64,000 bases of DNA from Porphyra umbilicalis (taxonomy: Eukaryota; Rhodophyta; Bangiophyceae; Bangiales; Bangiaceae), in the NCBI GenBank assembly GCA_002049455.2, contig KV919026.1:47615-111614 (forward strand). The letters are read 5' to 3'. The stretch's first letter is position 1; each line of letters begins with the position of its first letter. The notes under the pieces are model-generated. The model searched no databases, had not been told where the DNA came from, and saw only the letters and a program-made list of their open reading frames with translations. A program made the position numbers and the translations under genes. Shown here one piece after another: positions 1-9,349 of this stretch.

Positions 1-1511
1 CCCACGCGACGTTCCGAGGGATCGACTCGGTACGCCCCGCCAACCCGTTCGTGAAGCAGATCACCGCGATGCCGCACGCCCTCGTGCCGTCCCTGGACGA
101 CCGAGCCTCGTCGATCACCGTGGTGCGGCGTCGCCGCGAGGTGGGCTACCGCCGGTCGTACCTCGGGTTCATGGATGACGCCCCCGCGGACCCGCCGTTG
201 GTGCCGACCTTCGACTACATCTTGACGCCACCGCCCTACCTCGAGGGGGCCGACTTGGAGGGTCCCACGACGGTCCAGTTGACGACGGCCCGCAACCACC
301 GGGGTGGGCTCACCGGCCACCTCGTGGGCTGGCATCAAGCGGAATACTCCAGCTGCGCGTCGTCGTCGCGGTCGCGCTTCTACTTGCCGACCCCCGCGTG
401 GTGGTCCGGGGTTGAGGTCCCATACGTGTGCATGGCGGAGCTCCCGTGAGTCCACACGTACGCCACGGACGACCTCTACGCGGGGCGACGCGCCTCGTGG
501 GCCATCTTCCGCAGCGAGTGGGCCCTCGGGGCCGCCGTCGTCCTCCTCGAGACGTTCCGCACCCGTCGGGTCTTGTGGCGCTTCCCTCCGCGGTTGGTCG
601 ACTGGATCCGTTCCTTGGGGCCGGCCAACATCTGCTCCCGTGCCGAGGGCCCCGACGCGGAGGCGACCGCCACCCTCGAGGCGTTGCTGGACCTCGCGGA
701 CCAGCTCCCCGACACGGAGGCGTTCCGTCAGCGCCTCCGTGCCCGCAGCTGCGAACGTCGTGACCGCAAGGGCTGGATCTGGGCCGACCTCGAGGTGGGT
801 GACGAGGGGACGCGCGCCAAGGTCGCCGAGGATCTCCGCCCCTTCGACTTGCCATACTCCGCGGACATCCTCGAGGCACCCGGGTACGGTTTCGCTCGTG
901 GGGGTTGGTCCGCCGCCGTCTCGGCTGCTCGTAGGCCGCGTTACCCCGGGGGTGGAGCCGCCCCGCCTGGTTCCTCCGTGGTGACCACCGCCGTGGGCTC
1001 GTCCATCCCGGGTCCCCCGCAGCCTGTCGTGTTGGCGCCCCCCTCCGCGGGCCATTCCTCGGGGAGCCACATGGTCTCGTTCGACCCCGTGGAGCACCGT
1101 GACATCCCCGACGCTACCTTCGACTCGCTGGACCACGTGCCCTCGGACCGCGTCCCGCAGGGGTTGGCGCGTGTTGTCGCTTGCGACCCCGGGGAGCTCC
1201 GCGGCTACACGACGGGGACCTTGATGGCCGGCTTGTGTCACACCGTGGTGTCCCTTGGCGAGTCGATCGGGCAGTGGGCCCGCGACAACCCCGGGGTTCC
1301 GCCCCGCCAAGTGGAGGAGCTGCTTCAACTCGTGGGCCGACGTGGCATCCGCGCGGCCCTCCTTCGTGAGACCGGGGTTGCCGCCGGCGGGGTAAGCCGT
1401 CGCCAGCAGCACCAGCATGACCGCGACGCCTACCGCGAGGAGCCGCCCGCGCAACGCTCGCGAGGTCCGTCCGGCCACGGGTGGGGTGGGCCCTCGTCGG
1501 GGCAGCGTTGA
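1..1511 (+). CDS. Antisense accessory protein of element E1, 5' partial, one internal TGA
   Basis: An open frame runs from the window edge to 1511, with one in-frame TGA at 447-449. It lies on the strand opposite gag-pol. I recognise no known domain. It matches the plus-strand gene of element E2 (41836-43794) in the same relative place. The clearest segment starts YATDDLYAGRRASW here and YMTDALRNAYSSVW in E2, and aligns without gaps for 33 residues with 8 identities. Further matches in the same order are an ANPF/ANSF block and an LPTPAWW/LPPIPDW block. The C-terminus is rich in Arg, Gln and Asp. An AATAAA 117 bases after the stop (1628-1633) suggests its own transcript end. The TGA may be a real lesion in this copy, since E2 reads through the same region. 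The true start is upstream of the window. Confidence 0.7.
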
Positions 1512-1952
1512 ACAGGGAGAGCGGACCACGGCGGGAGGTAGGAGATCGCCCCACGGGGGCCGTAGTAGTAGTCCATAGTGTAGGGGGTGTCGTCGCGTCG
1601 ACGGTGCCGGTCGGCCTGTCAGCGGCCAATAAACCCCACGCGGGTCGTTTGCGTACCACCCACGAGAGCGCCCCCTGCTCCTTCGAACCGGATCCCCACG
1701 CGATGCCGCATTGAAATTCGCAGCCCCGCCCGTCCACACGGGTCTGCCATCACCTACCGCCCCCTCCGGGCACGTCCACGATGCCAGATCGACTTGGCCC
1801 GACGCCGTGACCATGGGACGGACTGTCGCGCTGCCGCGCGGCGGCGACGGTCGCCACCGCGGCCACGTGGCTCCCAACGAGACACGTGTCGTGGGCCGAG
1901 AATCCGCCACGATTCGAAACTTGAAAACCACGTGTCCCTCGAGGGAAATACC
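1512..1952. other. Spacer between convergent E1 genes
   Basis: These 441 bases separate the stop of the antisense gene from the stop of the chromodomain frame. They hold a plus-strand AATAAA at 1628-1633. I see no other conserved element; the short open frames are GC-driven. Confidence 0.5.
1628..1633 (+). terminator. Candidate polyadenylation signal for the antisense gene
   Basis: AATAAA lies 117 bases after the antisense stop, in the context CCAATAAACC. The hexamer after ARP5 (26394-26399) has the similar context TCAATAAACC. Confidence 0.45.
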
Positions 1953-2447
1953 TTAGGCAAGAAAGTCGACGACCGCCACCGCTTCTTCGACTCGTAGGCC
2001 CACCCGCCGCATATACTGGTGCACCTTACGTTTGTCGAACCGACTGGCCAACTCGAGGGTGTCCTCCTCGGGGTGGTACCCCCACCAGCGGGTCCACAGG
2101 CGTAGCGTGCCGTCCTCCGCGACTTCGTGGCCCACGAAGACCTCCCAGACGAACTCGTTGCCCGTGTGTTGATGCCCCTCGGGGACCACGATATCTTGGG
2201 GCACCCCGAGGTTCTGCAGGAGCGTCTGCGGATCCCCCGGCGGGCCCGGCGCCGCCGTCACGTGGTCGCTGCTTACCGTCTCAGGGTACTCGCCGATGTC
2301 CAGCGAGAACGTGCCCTCCCCGCGGGACAACACCTTGTACGGTCCGGCCGCGCGGGTCCCGAGCTTGTGCTTGGTCCGCGCGTGACCATCGACGAATACC
2401 CAGTCCCCCGCTTGGATGTCCTTGTTGACCGGCCTCACGCGGGCGTC
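1953..2447 (-). CDS. E1 pol C-terminal module: GPY/F region and chromodomain
   Basis: This frame continues pol directly after the in-frame UAG at 2448-2450 and ends at TAA. The N-terminal half (GDWVFVDG... AAGPYKVL... VSSDHVT) is the GPY/F module that follows Ty3/gypsy integrases. The C-terminal half (FVWEVFVGHEV... LWTRWWGYHPEEDTLE) is a chromodomain of the type that directs integration to chromatin. In E2 the same junction has no stop: KRNFD there faces KRS-stop-D here. This part is therefore either made by UAG readthrough or lost in this copy. Confidence 0.85.
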   Translation of the reverse strand, partial: DARVRPVNKDIQAGDWVFVDGHARTKHKLGTRAAGPYKVLSRGEGTFSLDIGEYPETVSSDHVTAAPGPPGDPQTLLQNLGVPQDIVVPEGHQHTGNEFVWEVFVGHEVAEDGTLRLWTRWWGYHPEEDTLELASRFDKRKVHQYMRRVGLRVEEAVAVVDFLA

Positions 2448-5400
2448 CTAGCTCCTCTTGTACCGCCGCTGTGCCACCGCGAGGGACCGCCGCACCTTGT
2501 GGATGAGGTTGCGTAGCCGCGCTCGGATGGCCTCGCGGACACCCCGCGGGCTACCGTCCGTCTCCTCGGGTGCCGGGGAACTGACCATGCGCTCCACGGA
2601 GAGGCTCCGTACCCGCTCGGGTGTGACGAACTCGAGCGGCGCCACCCCGGTGCTCTGCTGCGGCCGACTGTTGTAGGCCAGCGTTAGCATCGACACCAGG
2701 TCGTCCCATCGGTCTTGATGATCCTCGACGTACGTCCGCAGTTGTCCCACGATGGTCCGGTTGTACCGTTCCACTTGGCCGTTCGTCTGCGGGTGATACG
2801 TCGTGGAGTACCGATTGGCGATCCCGAGTAGTGAGCAGACCCCTTGGAAGTACGTGGAACGGAACTGGGGGCCATTGTCGGACAACACCGTCGCCGGGGG
2901 TCCATATGCCGCCACCCAGTAGTCCAAAAAGGCCGCCGCGATGGATTCCGCGTCGATCCGCTGAAGGGGGATGGCCCGCGTCATCTTGGAGAAGCGATCC
3001 ACGATGACCAACAGGTGTTCGTTCCCCGCCTCGGTTCGGGGGAGGGGACCGAGCAGGTCCATACACAGGTCCGTCAGCGGCTCCGTCGGGGGGAATGTCT
3101 TGAGGTAGTTCGTCTTCCGTCGCTTGCCGACGCGGTTCCGCGCGCACTGCACGCAGTTCGCCACGAAGGCGTAGACGTCCACCACCATACACTCCCAAAA
3201 AAACCATCGTCGCATCGACGTGTACATCTTGTTGGCCCCCGGATGTCCGGCTTGCGGGGGGTAGTGCTCCCGCATCATCACCCCGTAGCGCATGTGGGTC
3301 GGCACGTAGACTTGCGTGGCTCCGTCCAGCGGTGCGGTGCGGACCAACAGGCCGTTCGGATCCTCGCGGAACCGGGACTTGTCGTTGCCGTCCATGGCTG
3401 CCCGAACCTCCTTGCACCGGCCGTCCTCCGCCTGCCCCTCGAGGAACTCCGCGAGCGTCAGGGGGGACAGATCCCCTCCCTCCGTCTGCGGTGGCAGTTG
3501 CCACGCCGCCGACGAGTTGGGTAAGGCCAAACAGGGTACCGCGTCGGGTATCGGCCCGTCGTCCCCCGCGGGTGTTGAGATGCGTGACATCGTGTCCGCC
3601 GCGTGGTGTGACGCCCCGGGGCGCGTCTGTACCACGTAGTCGAACTCCGCCAGTCGCAACCACCACCGCGCCAGCCTCCCGTGGGCCCCGTCCATATGCA
3701 GCATCCACTTGAGCGCCGCGTGGTCCGTGCGCACCGTGAAGCGGGTCCCCTCGACGTAGGGACGAAGGAGAAAAGATGCCCATACCACCGCGAGGCACTC
3801 TCGCTCCGTCGTGCTGTAGTCCCGCTCCGCCGCGTTGAGGGAGCGACTCCAATAGCCCACGGGTTGCGTGGACTTGTCGGGTTGTTCCTGTAGTAGGACT
3901 GCGCCGACCTGCCCCGCACTTGCGTCCGTGTCCAGCGTGTAGGCCCCGTGTCGCCGCGGTAGGGCGAGGATGGGTGCCTCCGTGAGCCGCCTCTTGAGCT
4001 CCTCGAACGCCCCCAACGCCTCGCCCGACAACGTCCCCCACCGATCGGGCCTCTTGGAACTCGTCATCGCGGCCAGCGGCCGTGCCACTTGGGCGTAGTC
4101 TTTGAAGAACCTCCGATAGACGTTACACATCCCGAGGAAGCTGAGCAGGTCCTTCTTGCACCGCGGCGGAGACGCCTCCTTGAGCCCGCGGATATTCTTG
4201 TCCTGCACCTTCAATTGCCCCCGGCCCACGATATGGCCCAAATACTCCACCTCCTCTTGGAACAAGTGGCACTTGTTAGCCTTGAGGGAGACGCCCGCGC
4301 CACGGAGCGCCGCGAAAACCTCCCGCAGGTGTTCCACGTGTTCCCCCGCCGTCTGCGAGAAGACGATGATGTCGTCGAGGTACACGAGGCAGCTCTTCCA
4401 CTTGAGTCCCCCGAGGATCATATCGATGGCCCGTTGGAAGGTCGCCGGGGCATTGGACAGCCCGAAGGGAAGGCGGATGTAGCGGTAGGCCCCCTCGTGG
4501 CAAATGAAGGTCGTCTTGTCCCGGTCCTCGTCCGCCACGGGGGTCTGCCAATACCCCGAGTTGCAGTCGAGCGTAGAGAACACCTTGGCTTTCCCGAGGA
4601 AGTCGATGCAGTCGTCCATACGGGGTAGCGGATACACGTCCCGCACCGTCACCTCGTTGAGCTGCCGGTAGACCACGCAGAACCGCATCGTCCTGTCGGG
4701 TTTGGGCACCAGGACCACGGGGAAGGCCCACGCCGCGCTCGAGGGCTCGATGACCCCGAGGTCCCGCTGTCGTTGCACCTCCTTGGCGATGACGTCCCGC
4801 GAGGCATGGCTCGCTCGATAAGGTTGGGCCCGCCGTGGGCGTGCCCCGGGGGTCACCTCGATCCGATGCGGGGTGACGTCGACCTTGCCGAGTTGTCCCG
4901 CCCAGAGCGCCTTGAATTCCTCGAGGAGGTCGTCCACGTCACCACGAAGCGTGTCGGGGACGCCCTCCCAGTGGACCTCCGGCTTGGGATACGTCTTGTC
5001 CGGCGGGTGAGGCGGAGGTTGTCCCTCGTCGATCCTCTCTTCGGCTTGCCGCCCCGTCTTGAACTCCTCGTCGGGCTGGTCACGGGGGTCCGCCCCCATC
5101 GTTAGGACCGCTCCCGGTTCCTCCTCCTCCTCGACGACGTGCAGCGGTCCATTGTAGGCCGTCGCGGTTCCGATGACATATCCCTTCGTTAGGTGCACCG
5201 GCACGTCCCCGATGTTCGTCAAGTAGAGGGACCGCGGGGCGTTGGGGGAGAACTCCACGACGGCGTTGTGCAACAGCACCTTTCGCCGGCTCATTTGGAC
5301 GGGGCGTTCCCGCACTAGGTGGACCTCCTTGACGCTGCAGCACACTTGGACCGCCTGGATGCACCGCGGACCCACGGTTACCCCTTGTCGAAGCCGGATA

Positions 5401-6029
5401 GCCCCAACTTGGGCCCTCGGCTTGTTTCCTCGGCGCGGGGGCGCGGGCCGCGTATTCCCCGTCCATCTCCGCACCGCCACCGTGGAAGTGCCATCATCCC
5501 ACTTGATCGTCTGCGTCTTGGGGGAGATGGTGTCCACGTAGTTCCGCTGGAAGTCCCACCCGAGGATGAGCGGCACCGACAGCGACTTGACCACGAGGAA
5601 GTCATACTCCATGGCGGTCCCCCCGACGTAGATGGTCAGGGACACCTCCGCGTTCACCTTGAGCAGCTGCCCCGAGGCGTCACTCACTTGGGTCATGGGC
5701 GGCGCCCGCGACGAGTACTCGTTCCACCCCTCGGGCAACATATCCGCGCGGATCACACTGGGCCCGGCGCCCGTGTCGACCACCGGCCTTGTGGGGGTGG
5801 GGGTCTGCCACGGCGCCAACTGGTACGAGGCCCCGATCTCAAAATTCTCCTTGCGTAACAGCAACAGCGTCCCCTTAAACCGCGGGAGGAATCGCCCACG
5901 ACGACAGGGACATCGGGCCGGGACGGGCCACGTCGCGCTTACCCCCGGGGAGGCAAACGTCACACGACGGGGGGCAACCGGGGAGTTGGGGCGGACAGGG
6001 GGGATTGAGGGGATGGCGAGGCCACCCCC
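2448..6029 (-). CDS. pol: E1 pol polyprotein (PR-RT-RH-IN)
   Basis: The frame follows gag without a shift, after the UAG at 6030-6032. Counting from the GTG at 5963, the aspartic protease motif DTGAG is at about residue 63. The reverse transcriptase core has CVVYRQLN, FSTLDCNSGYWQ, LPFGLSNAPATFQ and an intact YLDD at about residue 526. RNase H shows LDTDASAG and VRTDHAAL. Integrase has an HHCC zinc finger (HYPPQAGH ... CVQC), then MDLLGPLP, LSDNGPQF near residue 1026, and YHPQTNGQVERYN, giving the DDE triad. No catalytic residue looks lost. Pol has no good ATG of its own, as expected if it is made as a Gag-Pol fusion. It ends at UAG 2448-2450. Confidence 0.95.
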   Translation of the reverse strand, partial: GGGLAIPSIPPVRPNSPVAPRRVTFASPGVSATWPVPARCPCRRGRFLPRFKGTLLLLRKENFEIGASYQLAPWQTPTPTRPVVDTGAGPSVIRADMLPEGWNEYSSRAPPMTQVSDASGQLLKVNAEVSLTIYVGGTAMEYDFLVVKSLSVPLILGWDFQRNYVDTISPKTQTIKWDDGTSTVAVRRWTGNTRPAPPRRGNKPRAQVGAIRLRQGVTVGPRCIQAVQVCCSVKEVHLVRERPVQMSRRKVLLHNAVVEFSPNAPRSLYLTNIGDVPVHLTKGYVIGTATAYNGPLHVVEEEEEPGAVLTMGADPRDQPDEEFKTGRQAEERIDEGQPPPHPPDKTYPKPEVHWEGVPDTLRGDVDDLLEEFKALWAGQLGKVDVTPHRIEVTPGARPRRAQPYRASHASRDVIAKEVQRQRDLGVIEPSSAAWAFPVVLVPKPDRTMRFCVVYRQLNEVTVRDVYPLPRMDDCIDFLGKAKVFSTLDCNSGYWQTPVADEDRDKTTFICHEGAYRYIRLPFGLSNAPATFQRAIDMILGGLKWKSCLVYLDDIIVFSQTAGEHVEHLREVFAALRGAGVSLKANKCHLFQEEVEYLGHIVGRGQLKVQDKNIRGLKEASPPRCKKDLLSFLGMCNVYRRFFKDYAQVARPLAAMTSSKRPDRWGTLSGEALGAFEELKRRLTEAPILALPRRHGAYTLDTDASAGQVGAVLLQEQPDKSTQPVGYWSRSLNAAERDYSTTERECLAVVWASFLLRPYVEGTRFTVRTDHAALKWMLHMDGAHGRLARWWLRLAEFDYVVQTRPGASHHAADTMSRISTPAGDDGPIPDAVPCLALPNSSAAWQLPPQTEGGDLSPLTLAEFLEGQAEDGRCKEVRAAMDGNDKSRFREDPNGLLVRTAPLDGATQVYVPTHMRYGVMMREHYPPQAGHPGANKMYTSMRRWFFWECMVVDVYAFVANCVQCARNRVGKRRKTNYLKTFPPTEPLTDLCMDLLGPLPRTEAGNEHLLVIVDRFSKMTRAIPLQRIDAESIAAAFLDYWVAAYGPPATVLSDNGPQFRSTYFQGVCSLLGIANRYSTTYHPQTNGQVERYNRTIVGQLRTYVEDHQDRWDDLVSMLTLAYNSRPQQSTGVAPLEFVTPERVRSLSVERMVSSPAPEETDGSPRGVREAIRARLRNLIHKVRRSLAVAQRRYKRS

Positions 6030-6032
6030 CTA
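5985..6032 (-). promoter_or_regulatory. Gag-pol UAG readthrough site with downstream hairpin
   Basis: Gag and pol are in the same frame, separated by one UAG in the context GCC UAG GGG GGU GGC. The 66 bases between this stop and the GTG at 5963 contain no other stop. Starting three bases after the UAG, GGGGUGGC can pair with GCCAUCCCC (one bulged U, loop CUC). A run of six C further on could pair with the G-run instead. A stable stem directly behind a UAG-purine stop is what gammaretroviral gag-pol readthrough sites look like. Function is inferred. Confidence 0.6.
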
Positions 6033-7706
6033 GGCGTTTCCCGCCGCGCGGCGCCCCTTGGTCGGGGTTGCCACGGGCGGGACATCACCCCCATCCGTCT
6101 TTGTCGGCTCCGCGCCGCCCAGCAGGTCGTCCCACAGCAGGGCCACGACGGACGTGCAATCTTGTGCGGGGTCCGCCCCCCGGTTCCTCTGTCGCACGAA
6201 GTTGTTCCTCGCGGCTCGCACTAGGTCCCTCTGCTTGTCCGTCAGGATCTTGCAATCAGGCACCCTGTGCCCACGCGTCCAACACATGTAGCACAGCGGG
6301 GGACCCGTCGGGGCCTCCCGTCGAGGGTAAGGCGATACACCAACCGTGCTGAACCCCGGGGTGCCCGACGGCAGCACCGCGACCGTGTCGTGCGTTTCCG
6401 TGTCATCCTCCTCCCACGAGGAGTGGAGTTGGTTGACCGAGAGGCCTCGGGGCCCCGTCGACGTCTGTCCCTTCCGCGATGATCCCCCGGGTGACCCCCG
6501 GCCTGCCAGCGCCATGACGTCCTTGGCGGCCCGATATTTCCCCGCCACGTAGGTCGACAACTGTTGGTAGCTTCGTTGCGCCGAGTTGTACACGAAGGCG
6601 TCGGTCCGTAGATACTCCGGTAACCCTTGGATCAGCTGCTGTTTCATCGTCCCCTCGGAGTGGATGTTGCCGCAGAGCTCAGCGAGGCTCCGTAGACGTG
6701 CCGCGAAGGCATCCACCCCCTCGTTGTCCGCGAGCGTCGCCCGGCTGAACTTGTCCTGCGCCAATCCCAAAGCGTGCGGCTCCGCGTAGGTCGACAGCAA
6801 CCAATTGACAGCCGCGGGGTAGGTTTCGAGAGCCCCCCGACCCCCCCCGACGTCCGACCCCGGTAGGTTCCGCGTGTTCCGCGTCTGGGCGTCGCCCGCG
6901 AGGAAGTTGGGAATTAGGTAAAGGCCCATCCCTTCCGACACGTCGTTGTCATCGCAGGCCTTGACGAGCTTTCGGAGCCACGAGAAGACCTTGAGGGGTT
7001 CCTTCCCGTTGAACATCGGGGTCCCCCCGACGGAGAACTTCATATTCTTGGCCGTCCGTCCCATCTTGCGGGCCTGCGATGCCCCGTAGGTCGAGTGACG
7101 GTTCCGCAGGCGGTACGATCGGTAGTCCAGGACGCCCGCGAAGCGATCGTCCGGGCACTCGAGGACCGCCAACTTGCCGGACCCCACCTTGCGCCCCACG
7201 TGGTCGTCGTCGTTGTCGGTTGTCGCCGGCGACGGCGAGGAAGATGAAGACGATGATGACGACGAGGGACTACGATGACGCCGTGACTTCCCTTTGCTGC
7301 GGCTCTTCCGCGTGTCCACTGGAGAATTTCGACGGGGGGCATCTTGAGCAGAGCCCGCGGGGCTCGCCGCGATGACCTGAGAAACGTCGGCCAATAACGA
7401 CTCGCGGAACGTCGACAGCGCCGTGTCCAGATCGGCCATCGCTAAAGGCGTCGCCGGATCACGATCTTGATCCACCAATCCCGTCCGTTCGTCGTGACGT
7501 CGAGGGAGGAAGGCACCGGCCCCCGGTGGGACCCGACGAAGCGTTTCGCCCACGAGGTCCGCCAATGGCCGAGGCGGAGTGAAGGGAATCCCTGATCCGG
7601 CCGCGGATCCCCTTGTTGCAGCGACCGCTGGGGTCACCGCGGATGTACCCGCCGGCATACCGCTAGCGATCGCGTTCGACTTGGGGATGTCGGACGGCGA
7701 CGCCAT
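6030..7706 (-). CDS. gag: E1 Gag
   Basis: About 558 residues from the first ATG (7706-7704), which lies 120 bases downstream of the primer-binding site. The frame is open further upstream but has no earlier ATG. The middle holds a capsid-like region (from about GLYLIPNFLAGDA to YQQLSTYVAGKY) typical of Ty3/gypsy Gag. A CCHC zinc knuckle, CYMCWTRGHRVPDC, is near residues 472-485. A Ser/Asp-rich stretch of simple repeats precedes the capsid region. The protein ends at UAG 6030-6032, after which the same frame continues into pol. Confidence 0.9.
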   Translation of the reverse strand: MASPSDIPKSNAIASGMPAGTSAVTPAVAATRGSAAGSGIPFTPPRPLADLVGETLRRVPPGAGAFLPRRHDERTGLVDQDRDPATPLAMADLDTALSTFRESLLADVSQVIAASPAGSAQDAPRRNSPVDTRKSRSKGKSRRHRSPSSSSSSSSSSPSPATTDNDDDHVGRKVGSGKLAVLECPDDRFAGVLDYRSYRLRNRHSTYGASQARKMGRTAKNMKFSVGGTPMFNGKEPLKVFSWLRKLVKACDDNDVSEGMGLYLIPNFLAGDAQTRNTRNLPGSDVGGGRGALETYPAAVNWLLSTYAEPHALGLAQDKFSRATLADNEGVDAFAARLRSLAELCGNIHSEGTMKQQLIQGLPEYLRTDAFVYNSAQRSYQQLSTYVAGKYRAAKDVMALAGRGSPGGSSRKGQTSTGPRGLSVNQLHSSWEEDDTETHDTVAVLPSGTPGFSTVGVSPYPRREAPTGPPLCYMCWTRGHRVPDCKILTDKQRDLVRAARNNFVRQRNRGADPAQDCTSVVALLWDDLLGGAEPTKTDGGDVPPVATPTKGRRAAGNA

Positions 7707-7825
7707 CGTAGTGGCCGGACGGTAATCGACGACAGACCGACGCGGAGATCCACGTCGCCTCGAACTCACAAACCAACATACGATCGGGGAACCGGCTACC
7801 CGGTACGGGCGTGGCAACGGCCGGA

Positions 7826-7844
7826 ATCCCCTGCTGCTCCACCA
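7826..7844 (-). promoter_or_regulatory. E1 primer-binding site
   Basis: The plus strand reads like a tRNA 3' end, ending in CTGCTCCACCA, so the element strand begins TGGTGGAGCAG. The same 19 bases occur next to the LTR of E2 (50093-50111). The layout (seven acceptor bases, discriminator A, CCA, and a T-arm-like stretch before them) supports tRNA priming. I cannot name the tRNA. Confidence 0.8.
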
Positions 7845-7849
7845 GAAAT

Positions 7850-8300
7850 TGTAGCGGTTCTTGACACCACCACGTTGGTTCGTCGTCTGGCCGAAGTGAC
7901 CTCATGATCAGCTCGATCCGTCGAAGGAACTGCCCCGGAAAACAACCCACAGCCCAGCCTTCCCCCTCGTGCGGGGAGAGGATCACGGCGAAGCCCAGGG
8001 GGGTATCGTCGCTCAAAGCACAGTTGGTTTTATCAAACGGCGACGGGGACGGCGTCCCCGCTGTCAATAAACCCCTCCCAAACCGAACGCCGGCGGCCAA
8101 AGTAGCCACCCCAAATGCGCCAAACAGATAAATCCCTCCAAAGCGAAATGTTCAAACAAGTAGTAGGGGGGCTGGGAAAACCACTTGGGAAAAGCCCCGC
8201 CCCCGACCGAATCCAATCTCCCCGAGATCTGGACAGGTCATTCCCTTGCTGGCCCGGATCGGGATATTTTGGGGCGGCCCCCCGGGGGTGTGCTGTCCAC
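7850..8300 (-). repeat. Putative 5' LTR of E1, far end unresolved
   Basis: The LTR should begin at TGTAGCGG (7850), five bases beyond the primer-binding site. The matching 3' LTR is outside the window, so the far boundary is a guess. A plus-strand AATAAA lies at 8066-8071, as in the E2 LTRs. Confidence 0.4.
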
Positions 8301-8339
8301 AGCTGAGGGGCCACGCCCCTTCCAACTGGGGACCCCCGA

Positions 8340-9330
8340 CCGCCACACCCCTCCCCCAAGTACGGAGGAGAGGAGCACGCCCACTCGCAGGCCACGACGG
8401 GCGGCACATCGTCGGCGGTGGCCCCGTCCATCACATTTGACAGGCGCGCGGCGGCGCGCTCCACCCGCGGCGCGTCCACCGCCTCGAGTAGGGCGGGGAG
8501 GTCCGTGTCCATCCCGGCAGGCAGTTCGTACTGCACGGGGTGGCGCGTCAGCCAGCGCTGCCAAGCCGGGCCCTGCTTGGGCAGCGGGATCGCGGAGTAT
8601 AGCGTCCGCAGGCGAAAGTCCCCCAACTGACTGGGGGCCGAAGGGGGCGTCCACTGAACCAACGCCCCCGGCCCCGCGGGCCCCGCCTCCTCCACAGCCG
8701 GGAGGCGCCCCCGGCGCGGCACCGGCGGGGGGGACTCCTGCTCCATGGGATCATCCCCCCATCGGCCGGCGCCGCCGCGGCCGCCACCCCCGCCGCCGGG
8801 GGGAGGGCCCAGCCGGCTCGGCGGCAGCGGCACGCGCGCCGCCGCCGTGCGGGGCACGGCCGCGTCCTCGTCAGCCGACCGCGTCGCCGCACTCGACGCG
8901 CGAGAGGCCGACGCCGACCCCGCTGTCGACTTGGACCCGCGGGGGGGGCGGCGGCGGTTGAGTCGCTTGACTCCCCGCCGCCGAGGACTCCCGGCTCGGG
9001 GGCGCGCCGTTCGCCTGGCGCGACCGACGGGCTGCCTTCCCCCCGCGCCGCCGCCGAGGCCGCGCCACTTGACTTGATGGTGCCGGCCGGCGTAGCAGGC
9101 GCAGACGCCGCCGCCCCGCCAGCCCGGAGGGTGGCCGCCGGCGAGCCCTTGGCCTTTGGGGCGCCCGTACTGCCCGGAGCCCTGCCCACCCGCGGGGACC
9201 CCGCCGCAGGGCTGCCCGACTTGGCCGTAGCCGACGCCGGCGTCCCACTCGACGCCGGCGCGGCGCGCCCCGCACTTGGCGAAACCATCTCCTCAGTCGG
9301 CGCCACTGCTGTCGACCGCAAGGAAGCCAT
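8340..9330 (-). CDS. Unrecognised protein with Ala/Ser/Pro-rich N-terminus
   Basis: It starts at the ATG of MASLRSTAVAPTEEM (9330). The first ~150 residues are low complexity (Ala, Ser, Gly, Pro). Reading then has to shift by one base near 8870 to continue into RTAAARVPLPPSRLGPPPGG and a non-repetitive stretch: QLGDFRLRTLYSAIPLPKQG, RWLTRHPVQYELPAGMDTDL, ALLEAVDAPRVERAAARLSN. The latter looks like real folded protein, but I do not recognise a family. The 3' end is unclear; the frame stays open to 8033, inside the presumed E1 LTR, so the insertion may have replaced the original end. Confidence 0.4.
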
Positions 9331-9349
9331 AGCCGCCGCGCCCTAGAAA

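Larger units (their letters stand above)
1..8100 (-). mobile_element. Ty3/gypsy chromovirus element E1 (3' end outside window)
   Basis: The element reads right to left: primer-binding site (7826-7844), gag, protease, reverse transcriptase, RNase H, integrase, chromodomain, then a plus-strand gene, with the 3' LTR beyond position 1. The domain order PR-RT-RH-IN-chromodomain is that of Ty3/gypsy chromoviruses. The gag-pol-chromodomain frame is open from 7706 to 1953 except for two UAG codons (6030-6032 and 2448-2450). The right boundary is uncertain because only one LTR is in the window. The LTR should begin near 7850. Confidence 0.9.

Noticed and set aside
5963-6032. Gag-pol frameshift in E1
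   Set aside because: Counting codons shows gag and pol are in the same frame with only a UAG between them, so no shift is needed.
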